DNA of 14,975 nucleotides. Origin: Spyradenecus sp045634445 (GTDB taxonomy: Bacteria > Verrucomicrobiota > Kiritimatiellia > RFP12 > DVOR01). A program made the translations under genes and the position numbers. Of this stretch, positions 1 through 7,558 are shown piece after piece; the stretch's first letter is position 1, and each line of letters begins with the position of its first letter. The notes under the pieces were generated by a model. It searched no databases, was not told where the DNA came from, and worked only from the letters and a program-made list of their open reading frames with translations. The stretch is from the NCBI GenBank assembly GCA_045634445.1, contig JAZRAG010000086.1, forward strand, positions 1-14,975, in the 5' to 3' direction.

Positions 1-150
1 TCGTGGGCGAAGCCCTCGTGTTACGAAAAGATCAACGCATCCTAGTGTCCTTAGTGTTAAAAACACTCGCCACGAGTCGCACGGCTCTTACCCGCTGCTC
101 GAAATGGGCACATCTCCATTTCTCGACAGCGTGCGCTTGCGCCAGTTAGG
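1..150 (+). repeat. Dispersed repeat, copy A (X module followed by Y module)
   Basis: Positions 1-60 (X) begin with a GGGC-GAA-GCCC mini-hairpin (5-15) and end in an ACTAAGGACACTA-type short motif on the complementary strand. Positions 61-150 (Y) contain a hairpin with arms GAAATGG (101-107) and CCATTTC (116-122) around an 8-base loop. Bases 1-98 match 11016-11113 perfectly in inverted orientation. X recurs with one mismatch at 9309-9367, and Y recurs at about 9186-9260, 10949-11048 and 12444-12541. The copy is cut by the window edge, so its left limit is unknown. It lies just past the 3' end of hsdR. Confidence 0.85.
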
Positions 151-167
151 GATGCGGGGAGCGCATC
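151..167 (-). terminator. Hairpin just downstream of hsdR, possible terminator
   Basis: A 6-bp perfect stem, GATGCG (151-156) with CGCATC (162-167), and a 5-base loop lies 4 bases after the hsdR stop codon. In the direction of hsdR transcription there is no run of T after it. It is therefore either a weak or factor-dependent terminator, or a 3'-end protecting hairpin. Confidence 0.35.
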
Positions 168-171
168 TATG

Positions 172-3100
172 TTACGATGCTGCGATAACGACAGGGTCAT
201 GAAGTTGTTCAATGAGTTTTCGGAGCATCTGGATATTGGCTCCAAAGAGGGCTGAAATGTCATAATTATTAAAGGGTGCTCTATTTACGATATCCGTAAG
301 TTCAATATCGCCATTTGCACGAACGTAATTAATAATGGTGCGGATGTACTCTTGTTGCTGAGCATTAAAGGTGTTGTCATTGAGATAGATGCTAAACTTC
401 TCATTAACCGCATCTTGATTCAAGCCAATCAGACTTCTAACAAACACCGCCAAGTTAGGTTGGTCAGTCGTTTGGTCATACTCTTCTTTACTGCCGAGTT
501 CTTGCCAAAGGATGCGTTCGAGTTCTTCTAAATCTTCTGCGGTGATGGGTTCTAGATTATGAATCTTACGAATCGCAGGACTTTCCAAATGCTCAGCGAG
601 ATAATCGATCACCTTTTCACGATAGGTGCGAATATCCACCACGGTGCCATCAGGCTGAAATTCGCTCTCTGTGATTACGTCAGGCAAGTTAATTTCATAT
701 TTCCCGCGCCCTTCTCCATCCAAGAACTGCATCAATTCGCGTAGGCTCTTTCGCAGACGTTCAATATCCGACATCACCGGATACTCCCAAAAGTCATTAC
801 TTGCGAGTTGCTTTAAATCTGCGGCCTTTGCGAGCACTTGCGGAATGGAGGCTTTTTCATTCAAAAGATACTTCGCCGCCTGACTCACCTGTCGCACCTC
901 ACGCGCAGCCTTTCCCACGCTCTCTGTGCTAACAAAGGTCAACATAATCTTCATCATGCAACAGTCAAATGCGAGCGCCTGCGGATTCCCCGCGATGCCT
1001 GTATCCAAAATTGGCACAATATGCTTCTGCAACTCCTGCAGCGACACTGGGGTTAAGGCCATCCAAGTCTCTAAATCGCAGAACTTATCCACATACTGCA
1101 TCTCCGCGCGCACCTGAATGCGATTACTATGCGCACGAATCGCCATCACTTGCTTATGCAGTTCTTCTTTCAAAGTCTCATAGTACGCTTTCGACCACGC
1201 ATCCTCTTGATACTGCACCTGCTGCAATTCGTGCAAAATCTCACTCTGTAGGATAAACAAACGTTGTGTCGGCCCTAATGCCCTTGTCTGCGGCTCGCCA
1301 CCATCAATGTGTTCATTAAAATATTCAAAGTTACCGCAATAGTCAAAAATCAAAAAGCCGCTCTTATGCTTTCCAGGCCCATAGAGATGCTCACACAAAC
1401 GCGTCCCGCGCCCAATCATCTGCACAAACTTAATCTTCGAGCGCACCTTCTTAAAGAAGACCAAATTCAACACCTCTGGCACATCAATGCCCGTGTCTAA
1501 CATATCCACCGAAACCGCCACGCGAAATTCAGGATCCTTTTCAAACTTCACCACGAGGTCATCGGCATTCTGCACATAATTATCTACAAGCTGACACGTA
1601 TTCGCCGGCAATTCTGGGTAAAGCTCATGGAAACACTCCACAATCATCTGCGCATGCGTGTGGTTAAAGGCGAAGATAATACTCTTCCCTAACGTCTCCC
1701 CTTGATTCACGCGCAAACCCTGCGTCATCAACTCTTCTACCACTAACTTACACGTTTGCTCATTGTAAAGCGCACGGAAAAGTTCACTCCCCGAAACGGT
1801 GTAATCTAGGCTCGGTGGCTGCACCTCAGCCAAATAGTCCTCCAACTGCTTCTGCTCTTCCACCGTCAAACGGCTAATATCAATCCCCTGCTCAATCATC
1901 CGTGACGAACGGTTGATTACCTGATAACCCACCAAGTAGTGCTCTCGAATCGCCTCTTCCAAACTATATTCCGAGTCAGGCATCCCCGATTCACACGAGA
2001 ATATCCCATACGTATTCGCGTCCACCTCATCCTTTGGCGTCGCCGTCAATCCCACCAACAAACTATCAAAGTAGTTAAAAATTGCCCCATAACGATTAAA
2101 AATACTGCGATGCGCCTCATCCACAATGATTAAATCAAAGCGCCCCGAGCTAAACCGCTTATCCTCCGCATCGATGTAATTAATCATCGTCTGATACGTG
2201 CTAAACATCAATCGCGCATTAAAATCCTTCTGCCCACCCTCTGAAAGCACACAAATGCTGCAGTTCGGGAGCAACTTTGCATAATTGCGCTTCGCCTGCG
2301 TCACCAAACTCGTGCGGTCTGCCAAAAAGAGTACATTTTTTACCCACCGATTCCGCATTAACACATCCACGAGCGAAATTGACACGCGCGTCTTCCCCGT
2401 GCCCGTCGCCATCACAAGCAGACCTCTCCGCTGCTTCCGATTCAACTTCTCACACAGGCTTGTTATCGCAATCTTTTGATAAGGACGATTCGTAATCTCA
2501 TCACTAATCTGTAAATCCGTGATGTCCTGCCGCGCCCGACGCTGAATCATCCGCTCCAATTCCTCAAGCGTATGAAATGCCATCACCGCGCGGTCTGGAT
2601 AAACGCCATCAATCACCTTCGTCGTGTACCCATTTGTGTAATACAAAACTGGCTTATAACCATACACCGCCTCAAAACACGCCCCATACAAATCCACCTG
2701 ATGGCGCCCCTTCTCTGGCGATATCGAGGTCTTCTTCGCCTCCACCACCGCTAACGGCTTCCCATCACGCCCATAGAGCACATAATCACACCGCCCAATG
2801 CCCGTTGCATTCGGCATCCCCTGCACCTCAATCTCCACCCCAGCCTTCGCAGGCAAGGCCACCCCCTCTTCTTCCAAAATCTCCCACCCAGCCTCACGCA
2901 AATAGAGATCAATGTAAAGCTTACGCGTATCCGCTTCACTCATGTAGGCAGGCTTTACAAACTGCGCCGTCGGGTCCGCCACACGCAGTTGCGCCAATTC
3001 TACCGCCGCCGCCAAATTCTCCTGCGCCAGCGTCGCTTCACGTTTGCGAATCTTCGCACCATGCTCCGCATTCATCCCCAAAATGCGCACATAATGCATC

Positions 3101-3315
3101 GCCTGCACCACATCCGCATCGTCGACAAACTCCGAAACAACCGGTTGCTCCATTAATTCCAACAACGTCGCCTGCTTCGGCATCTCCACTTTGCGATGCT
3201 GGTAAATCCCCTCAATGAGTTGCTTCAAAAGTGCACGACACCCCACCACCAGCTCGCTCCGCGTCGCAGCCGTGGCCAAGGTTGTTAATTGTTGTGCTAT
3301 CTGCTCAAACATCAT
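172..3315 (-). CDS. hsdR: Type I restriction enzyme R subunit (HsdR), translocase and endonuclease
   Basis: This is the motor and nuclease subunit. With HsdM and HsdS it binds unmethylated target sites, pumps DNA using ATP and cuts at a distance. The 1,047 residues are a usual HsdR length. The N-terminal nuclease domain shows the PD-(D/E)XK pattern, with D177 in GRCDYVL and E192-A-K194. The superfamily 2 helicase motifs are all visible: Walker A ATGTGKT (303-309), DEAH (399-402), LTATP (423-427) and QMIGRGTRL (632-640). The C-terminal third is the HsdM/HsdS-interacting part by family rule. The gene begins with two ATG codons, and no strong ribosome binding site is visible. It starts 27 bases after hsdS-C and is the last gene of the operon. 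I see no frameshift or missing motif, so it should be active. Confidence 0.96.
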   Translation of the reverse strand: MMFEQIAQQLTTLATAATRSELVVGCRALLKQLIEGIYQHRKVEMPKQATLLELMEQPVVSEFVDDADVVQAMHYVRILGMNAEHGAKIRKREATLAQENLAAAVELAQLRVADPTAQFVKPAYMSEADTRKLYIDLYLREAGWEILEEEGVALPAKAGVEIEVQGMPNATGIGRCDYVLYGRDGKPLAVVEAKKTSISPEKGRHQVDLYGACFEAVYGYKPVLYYTNGYTTKVIDGVYPDRAVMAFHTLEELERMIQRRARQDITDLQISDEITNRPYQKIAITSLCEKLNRKQRRGLLVMATGTGKTRVSISLVDVLMRNRWVKNVLFLADRTSLVTQAKRNYAKLLPNCSICVLSEGGQKDFNARLMFSTYQTMINYIDAEDKRFSSGRFDLIIVDEAHRSIFNRYGAIFNYFDSLLVGLTATPKDEVDANTYGIFSCESGMPDSEYSLEEAIREHYLVGYQVINRSSRMIEQGIDISRLTVEEQKQLEDYLAEVQPPSLDYTVSGSELFRALYNEQTCKLVVEELMTQGLRVNQGETLGKSIIFAFNHTHAQMIVECFHELYPELPANTCQLVDNYVQNADDLVVKFEKDPEFRVAVSVDMLDTGIDVPEVLNLVFFKKVRSKIKFVQMIGRGTRLCEHLYGPGKHKSGFLIFDYCGNFEYFNEHIDGGEPQTRALGPTQRLFILQSEILHELQQVQYQEDAWSKAYYETLKEELHKQVMAIRAHSNRIQVRAEMQYVDKFCDLETWMALTPVSLQELQKHIVPILDTGIAGNPQALAFDCCMMKIMLTFVSTESVGKAAREVRQVSQAAKYLLNEKASIPQVLAKAADLKQLASNDFWEYPVMSDIERLRKSLRELMQFLDGEGRGKYEINLPDVITESEFQPDGTVVDIRTYREKVIDYLAEHLESPAIRKIHNLEPITAEDLEELERILWQELGSKEEYDQTTDQPNLAVFVRSLIGLNQDAVNEKFSIYLNDNTFNAQQQEYIRTIINYVRANGDIELTDIVNRAPFNNYDISALFGANIQMLRKLIEQLHDPVVIAAS

Positions 3316-3342
3316 ACACGATGAAGTATATCACATCTCTAC

Positions 3343-3933
3343 CTATTTCATCTTACCCATCACACAAAATAACGCCACATCAGCAACTTTTTTAAAACGC
3401 TGCCGAATTCCAAATTTTGATTTGTCGACCTGTTTAACAAAGTCGGCATATTCGTCCTGCAACTCAATTGGAGCATCCATACATTTTATCGCTAGCAAAT
3501 TAGTCTTGGAAATATTGTGCATAGTGCCACTTGTTCCTCCAGAACTTTCCTTGATATCTCTTCTTATATCTCTGTTCCACAAAAGTTGCCAGAGAAAAAT
3601 CGGATTAGTGTTTTCTTTTAGCACAGCCTTCCAAAGTCTATCGGGATAATACATATCTTCAGGGGCATCAAACACATAAGAACAAGCACCAACAAGTTCA
3701 GGCGTGTTCATTCGGCTGATAATAACATCCCCTGTTTCGACCTTGTGTTCAGGAAGTGGCTCATAGTCTGTAGGCAAATACTTGTACTGCTCAGGGTCGA
3801 ACCAACCGAAAGTAGCAGCACCAGTTTTAAGCACTTTGTTTTTACATGGCTCAGTTCCAGCAAGGCTCTTTCCACCCCTCAGTTCTGATATATATCTTGC
3901 AATCGTAGTTGTTCTTTCGAACCCACCAAACAT
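3343..3933 (-). CDS. hsdS: HsdS fragment (hsdS-C): second target-recognition domain only, probable silent cassette
   Basis: The reading frame is 196 residues from its first ATG. HsdS similarity starts seven codons earlier, at 3954, with VKSRFIE immediately before MFGG; compare KSRFVELFG in hsdS-B. It then has one target-recognition domain (GDVIISRMNTPELVG at about 68-82) and an HsdS-type end (ADFVKQVDKSKF). It has no first recognition domain, and no ribosome binding site is visible before the ATG. On its own it would be half a specificity subunit, more likely a stored cassette. Its last 20 or so residues differ from the LETLKKSLMQQYF-type ending of hsdS-B, so the tail may be altered. The recombinase stop codon lies right against its first conserved codon. 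A joined A+C product would be a full HsdS. Confidence 0.8.
   Translation of the reverse strand: MFGGFERTTTIARYISELRGGKSLAGTEPCKNKVLKTGAATFGWFDPEQYKYLPTDYEPLPEHKVETGDVIISRMNTPELVGACSYVFDAPEDMYYPDRLWKAVLKENTNPIFLWQLLWNRDIRRDIKESSGGTSGTMHNISKTNLLAIKCMDAPIELQDEYADFVKQVDKSKFGIRQRFKKVADVALFCVMGKMK
3411..3432 (-). repeat. 22-bp block identical to 5072-5093 (3' conserved region of hsdS-C)
   Basis: These 22 bases are identical to 5072-5093 in hsdS-B and encode the shared QVDKSKF stretch. They are in the same orientation, 1,661 bp apart. Recombination between them would swap the 3' ends of B and C and delete the recombinase. Shared sequence of this type can also simply reflect conserved protein. Confidence 0.8.
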
Positions 3934-3942
3934 CTCTATAAA

Positions 3943-3954
3943 TCGGGATTTGAC
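3943..3954 (-). repeat. 12-bp direct repeat GTCAAATCCCGA at the start of hsdS-C; candidate recombination core
   Basis: It reads GTCAAATCCCGA on the minus strand, encoding VKSR. It is identical to 6149-6160 in hsdS-A and matches 10 of 12 bases at 5631-5642 in hsdS-B. It lies one base beyond the recombinase stop codon. It is in the same codon phase as the copy in hsdS-A, so a crossover here keeps the frame. Confidence 0.7.
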
Positions 3955-3955
3955 G

Positions 3956-4951
3956 TTATCCGATGTATTTTCGATGGGAGATTTTGACGTTGTTTTGGCT
4001 TACCATTGCGTACTGCATTGTTGTGTCAATCTTGGCGTGGCCCAAGAGTTGTTGAACTTGTTCAATCGGCATCCCTTTATCAATGGCACGCGTAGCGAGA
4101 GTGCGTCGGAATTTATGCGGATGGACCTTGTTAACTCCGAGATTAAGGCCGAGCTTTCGAAGGCGAATCTCCACACCACTAATCTCTAGCCGGCGGTAGG
4201 GTTTTAAGAGCGAGACAAAGAGGGCGGGATTATCATCAGTACGTTCGTGCAAGTAATTTTGCAAGTGCACCTTTGTCCTTGCATCAAAATAAACGGGACG
4301 TTCCTTATTCCCCTTACCAAAGACCACACACTCGCGATTCTCAAAGTCAATATCCTCAATATTGAGACGCACCAACTCCCCTACGCGCATGCCTGTAGAG
4401 GCCAACAAATCAACAAGGGCCAAATCACGTACCGTTTCACACCCATCACGCATGATTTCAAGCACTTCATCGCTATAGGTTTCTTTCACCGTTTGAGTCG
4501 TTCGGATTTTATGAATACGGCGAACAGGACTTTTCAAAATATAGTCTTCATCTTCCAACCACGCAAAGAAGGAAGACAAAATGCGGCGCACATTGTCGAT
4601 ATTAGCTTTACTACACCCATTTCGCAGTTGATAGGCCGCCAAATACTGCCGCAGATCGTCGGTGGTTACATGCACCAAATGTTTCTCAAGTGTCGAAAGG
4701 AGCCTGCCGATTGTTCCTTTGTAATACTTTAGCGTCTTCTCACTACACCCTTCCACACGCTTGGAAGATAAAAAGCCTTGTAGCAACTGCGCATTGGAAA
4801 CTAAAGCGTCTTCCTTTGGACATTCCTCAACCTCTGAGATGTCGCAATTCCATAATACGTGATTAAGAACACGATGCAGCAACTTCATCTGTGCATTGTC
4901 CAAAGCGGCAACCATTGCCTGTTCAATTTCGGTAATGACTTTGTCTTTCAT
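3956..4951 (-). CDS. Tyrosine recombinase (phage integrase family) inside the hsdS block
   Basis: This is a 331-residue site-specific recombinase of the XerC/XerD type. The N-terminal core-binding domain covers about residues 50-140 (SEKTLKYYKGTIGRLL onward) and the catalytic domain about 160-320. All catalytic positions are visible with XerD-like spacing: R189 (TGMRVGEL), K213 (FGKGNKER), H279 and R282 (HKFRRT), H305 (LLGHAKI) and nucleophile Y314 (MQYAM). An AAGGG ribosome binding site precedes the ATG. Residues 1-49 are an extension I cannot assign. It sits between hsdS-B and hsdS-C on the same strand and probably in the same transcript. Recombinases placed within hsdS clusters are known to shuffle specificity domains, and that role is inferred here. 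A leftover phage or island integrase is the alternative. Confidence 0.93.
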   Translation of the reverse strand: MKDKVITEIEQAMVAALDNAQMKLLHRVLNHVLWNCDISEVEECPKEDALVSNAQLLQGFLSSKRVEGCSEKTLKYYKGTIGRLLSTLEKHLVHVTTDDLRQYLAAYQLRNGCSKANIDNVRRILSSFFAWLEDEDYILKSPVRRIHKIRTTQTVKETYSDEVLEIMRDGCETVRDLALVDLLASTGMRVGELVRLNIEDIDFENRECVVFGKGNKERPVYFDARTKVHLQNYLHERTDDNPALFVSLLKPYRRLEISGVEIRLRKLGLNLGVNKVHPHKFRRTLATRAIDKGMPIEQVQQLLGHAKIDTTMQYAMVSQNNVKISHRKYIG

Positions 4952-5003
4952 GTTGATACCCTTCTGAAAATAAGATGTACCAACATTCTACATCGACACG
5001 CTA

Positions 5004-6107
5004 TCAACCGAAATACTGCTGCATCAAGGATTTTTTCAGCGTTTCCAACTTTTCAAGGCTCTGCTGGATTTCAAATTTTGATTTGTCGACCTGCTCAACA
5101 AAGGCCGCAAACTGGTTTTGAAGGTCAAGGGGTGGAAGTGGAAGGCTAAGGTTCAAAAAGTTCACTGTTGTAAAACTTGCTTGATTAACCGCTGGCTGAA
5201 TAATCGATCTCAATTGTCTATTATAGTATTCCGTCATCGCGAACCAATTGTAATAATATTTGTTACAATTGGAAGTAAGTTTCATCCTAAAGATATTAGT
5301 CGTATAGATACACTCTCTACCTACATCATTAAAAATCGCAGTCTTTCCAATTTGCGACATACTATTAATGAAATTAATCAAAATATCGCCATCTTCAAGG
5401 ATGTAATCCGAAGTCTTTGCCCCTTGAGGATCATCTACATACCAATATTTAATATCATCATATTGAAAATGCCCATTTTGAATATTACATGAGCGAATCA
5501 CTGGTAAGCCAATGTCGTCACCTAAAAGTTTTCTTGAAAGACCGCTTTTTAACAAAGTTGATATTTCCGCAATCTTCTTAATTGGCCAGCCGTACGGATT
5601 TTCCAACAAATCCCCAAAGAGTTCAACAAATCGGGACTTTACGAGTTGTTCAAGCTTTACGAGTTGTTCTTTCCGCAAAATTATTTGCTCATCAATATTG
5701 TTTAATACATTAGCAATATATCCTTGTTCTTCTTGTGTATGACTTGGCAATCGTTCGTTACAATAGTCTTTGAAGTAGATGTGCGGAATCGTTGCTCCAG
5801 TGTAATACTTTGCAAGATTCATATGCTCAAGAGCATAAGTTAAATATTCAACATTAACGCCATCGTTAGGAATAATGTATTGCATCGTACCAATTACCGA
5901 AGACTTAGCGGGTAAACACATTACCCTACCCACACCTGCTCCATCTTTAACTACGGCTACATATGACTGCTCCTGCTGATAAAAATCAACATTTTTTATA
6001 AATCCACTTGCGCCATAGATTGGATAGCATCCATTTCTCGCCTCTAAATCTTTTAGCGCAATTGACGAAGAACCCTTAGTGCAAACATCACTCAACCTAA
6101 CCTTCAT
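5004..6107 (-). CDS. hsdS: Type I specificity subunit HsdS, full length with two target-recognition domains (hsdS-B)
   Basis: HsdS selects the bipartite DNA target for both methylation and cleavage. The 367 residues show the usual layout: first recognition domain (about 1-115), central conserved helix (about 120-165, IANVLNNIDEQI and RKEQLVKLEQLVKSRF), second recognition domain (about 170-325), and a C-terminal conserved helix (FAAFVEQVDKSKF, then LETLKKSLMQQYF). The start overlaps the hsdS-A stop by 4 bases (ATGA), with GGAGG just upstream inside the hsdS-A tail, so translation is probably coupled. This is the only complete hsdS in the present arrangement and so should set the current specificity. 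The recognised sequence cannot be predicted by eye. Confidence 0.93.
   Translation of the reverse strand: MKVRLSDVCTKGSSSIALKDLEARNGCYPIYGASGFIKNVDFYQQEQSYVAVVKDGAGVGRVMCLPAKSSVIGTMQYIIPNDGVNVEYLTYALEHMNLAKYYTGATIPHIYFKDYCNERLPSHTQEEQGYIANVLNNIDEQIILRKEQLVKLEQLVKSRFVELFGDLLENPYGWPIKKIAEISTLLKSGLSRKLLGDDIGLPVIRSCNIQNGHFQYDDIKYWYVDDPQGAKTSDYILEDGDILINFINSMSQIGKTAIFNDVGRECIYTTNIFRMKLTSNCNKYYYNWFAMTEYYNRQLRSIIQPAVNQASFTTVNFLNLSLPLPPLDLQNQFAAFVEQVDKSKFEIQQSLEKLETLKKSLMQQYFG
5072..5093 (-). repeat. 22-bp block identical to 3411-3432 (3' conserved region of hsdS-B)
   Basis: This is the partner of the block in hsdS-C and encodes the same QVDKSKF stretch. Similarity continues a little further with scattered differences towards the recognition domain and is lost beyond the block on the C-terminal side. 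Confidence 0.8.
5631..5642 (-). repeat. Third, imperfect copy (10/12) of the VKSR core, inside hsdS-B
   Basis: It reads GTAAAGTCCCGA on the minus strand, against GTCAAATCCCGA at the other two sites. It encodes the same VKSR between the two recognition domains. Being conserved coding sequence, it may or may not be a site for the recombinase. Confidence 0.5.
5637..5669 (-). repeat. Tandem repeat in the hsdS-B inter-domain spacer (15-bp unit, period 18)
   Basis: CTTTACGAGTTGTTC occurs at 5637-5651 and 5655-5669, separated by three bases. It encodes EQLVK-L-EQLVK in the helix that sets the distance between the two recognition domains. In the EcoR124 family, a change in copy number of a short repeat in this spacer changes the gap between the two half-targets. 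Confidence 0.8.
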
Positions 6108-6625
6108 GCCGCCACCTCCAATTCCGAGTTGGCAGTCCGCCCGTCCTCTCGGGATTTGACTAACAGATCCAACTTTGCAAGTTGCTCTTTCCGCAAAGAA
6201 ATCAAATCTGTAACTTTATCCAAAAACTCGACAATCTTCTTCTGTTCAAAAATTGAAAGAAGTGGAATATTAGCCTCTGTCAGATTGCCCAATTTAATGT
6301 ACTTAATAACACCTCCGATTGACTGCTGCCGAAGAGTTTCTACATACTTGTCTAAAAAATAATACAAATATGGAATGGTTAAAATCGTTTTATCCAAACT
6401 TTCAATAATGTACGTCCGTTGATAGGCATCAAATTTTCCAGCATAATACTTCACATTTAAATCGCCATTGCCCGCCACAAGAACACATTCGCAATCATAA
6501 CTGTAAGCATCAATTTTTAGTGGCTCAATTGCACATGTAAAAAATGGATACTGTCCATCCTTAGAAGACGCATTTGCATCTAATTTTCCCGTCCGAATTC
6601 GAACATAATCTCCTAATTTTGCCAT
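6104..6625 (-). CDS. hsdS: HsdS half subunit (hsdS-A): first target-recognition domain and central helix only
   Basis: The start at 6625 (MAKLGDY) is chosen because GGAGGGG lies 7 bases upstream. An earlier in-frame ATG at 6679 would run into the dinD-like gene. The 173-residue product has one recognition domain (about 1-115) and the central helix (FEQKKIVEFLDKV, RKEQLAKLDLLVKSR). HsdS similarity ends after VKSR; the last 14 residues (EDGRTANSELEVAA) are unrelated and contain the hsdS-B ribosome binding site. It is thus a natural half-HsdS cut at the same point where hsdS-C begins. Half subunits can act as homodimers in some engineered type I enzymes, so activity is possible. A better reading is that an original A+C gene was split by the hsdS-B and recombinase segment. 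Confidence 0.87.
   Translation of the reverse strand: MAKLGDYVRIRTGKLDANASSKDGQYPFFTCAIEPLKIDAYSYDCECVLVAGNGDLNVKYYAGKFDAYQRTYIIESLDKTILTIPYLYYFLDKYVETLRQQSIGGVIKYIKLGNLTEANIPLLSIFEQKKIVEFLDKVTDLISLRKEQLAKLDLLVKSREDGRTANSELEVAA
6149..6160 (-). repeat. 12-bp direct repeat GTCAAATCCCGA at the hsdS-A break point; candidate recombination core
   Basis: It is identical to 3943-3954 and in the same orientation, 2,206 bp away. It is the last HsdS-like sequence of hsdS-A; everything after it belongs to the segment carrying hsdS-B and the recombinase. A GGAT...ATCC pair lies just inside both copies on the minus strand, too short to call a binding site. Confidence 0.7.
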
Positions 6626-6644
6626 TTGTAGTCCCCTCCGATTA

Positions 6645-7544
6645 TTATGGTTGTGGCTCGTCATTATCGGGTTTGTCAACCGTCACGACGCCCTCAATCA
6701 TTCCTACGACAGCGGCATTGAGCATTAAAGCGTTTGCGTTCTTAGAAGTGATAACAGGTCTACCAGTTTGCTCCTCAATACTTTTCCTCGCTTCGCCCGC
6801 AATGCTCCCCCCTTGTTTGGCCACCGTTTTATTCGCGACAAGCCCTCGTGGATTTTGCACCTTAACCAATTCTGTCGTCGTTGCTTCTGCCAGCATATTC
6901 AATGCCAGTTCCAAGGTGCTCATATTGTCTCGAAGATTTTCTTTCTTCAGGCCTTTCAGATTCTTGTACTGACGGGTACTCATGCCTGACCATGCTTTCG
7001 TCACTTCGTCGGTCAGAATGGCATAATCCTTGTTTTCTTGAACACCATGTTCCTTCCACGCATCGGTCAATTCCTTTCGAGCACGGATAGTTTGCAGACG
7101 CTGATTAATCCATTCCGCAGGATAACCTTTCTGTGCATAGGTCGCCAAGGCTCGCTCAATGGTTAACTCTGGATCAATGATTTCTTCAATCCGTTCACGC
7201 CCCACCTGAGCCAACCACATCTTAAAGGGCTCTGCTTTTTTGGAAGGGATGGATTGGATAATACGAAGAAGTTGTTCGGTTGTGGCTACGTCAGTAAGGC
7301 GACGTTTGCCATCAGATGCTTTCATTTTCAATTGCTTACAATTTGTAAGCAGTTCGTTTGCACCCTCATCTTTAAGTCTTTTCTTCAATACTGCCCAGTA
7401 CGTGCTTGCGCTGCGAGCAGTCTTTTGTTCAGTCAATGCAGACACGACATCAACAACGGAAAAATACCATTCTTCATTTGCTTCATCCCAAGCGGTGCGG
7501 ATGGCCTGGTCTTCAAATGTTTGTAATTTATCATTCTCTAACAT
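6645..7544 (-). CDS. DinD-like protein with N-terminal Bro-N-type domain
   Basis: This 299-residue protein resembles phage antirepressor (Bro-N) proteins in its first 105 or so residues (EEWYFSVVDVVSALTE, then RLTDVATTEQLLRII). Its C-terminal half resembles E. coli DinD, with KGLKKENLRDNMSTLELALNM and the GRPVITSKNAN end. E. coli DinD is SOS-induced and can inhibit RecA filaments; whether this protein does so is inference. A GGAGAGG ribosome binding site lies before the ATG. It starts 14 bases after hsdM and ends 19 bases before hsdS-A, so it is embedded in the RM operon and co-expressed. Plausible jobs are damage signalling, control of the RM system, or dealing with DNA ends made by HsdR. 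No catalytic motif is visible. Confidence 0.85.
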   Translation of the reverse strand: MLENDKLQTFEDQAIRTAWDEANEEWYFSVVDVVSALTEQKTARSASTYWAVLKKRLKDEGANELLTNCKQLKMKASDGKRRLTDVATTEQLLRIIQSIPSKKAEPFKMWLAQVGRERIEEIIDPELTIERALATYAQKGYPAEWINQRLQTIRARKELTDAWKEHGVQENKDYAILTDEVTKAWSGMSTRQYKNLKGLKKENLRDNMSTLELALNMLAEATTTELVKVQNPRGLVANKTVAKQGGSIAGEARKSIEEQTGRPVITSKNANALMLNAAVVGMIEGVVTVDKPDNDEPQP

Positions 7545-7558
7545 GGCAACACCTCTCC

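Noticed and set aside
2577..3218. 213-codon open frame on the plus strand opposite hsdR
   Set aside because: It is very rich in P, H and S and is the complement of a well-supported hsdR reading frame with intact motifs; a composition shadow.
3956..4951. Recombinase as a prophage or island integrase unrelated to hsdS
   Set aside because: Not excluded, but no phage genes are nearby. It is co-directional within the hsdS block, and its stop abuts the hsdS core repeat, so a role in hsdS rearrangement is the better reading.
6625..6679. Earlier hsdS-A start at 6679
   Set aside because: It would add 18 residues unlike HsdS and overlap the dinD-like gene. The GGAGGGG before 6625 is far better.
3343..6679. 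Inversion-type hsdS shufflon
   Set aside because: All hsdS parts are on the same strand, and I find no inverted copies of domains or sites; only direct-repeat recombination is supported.
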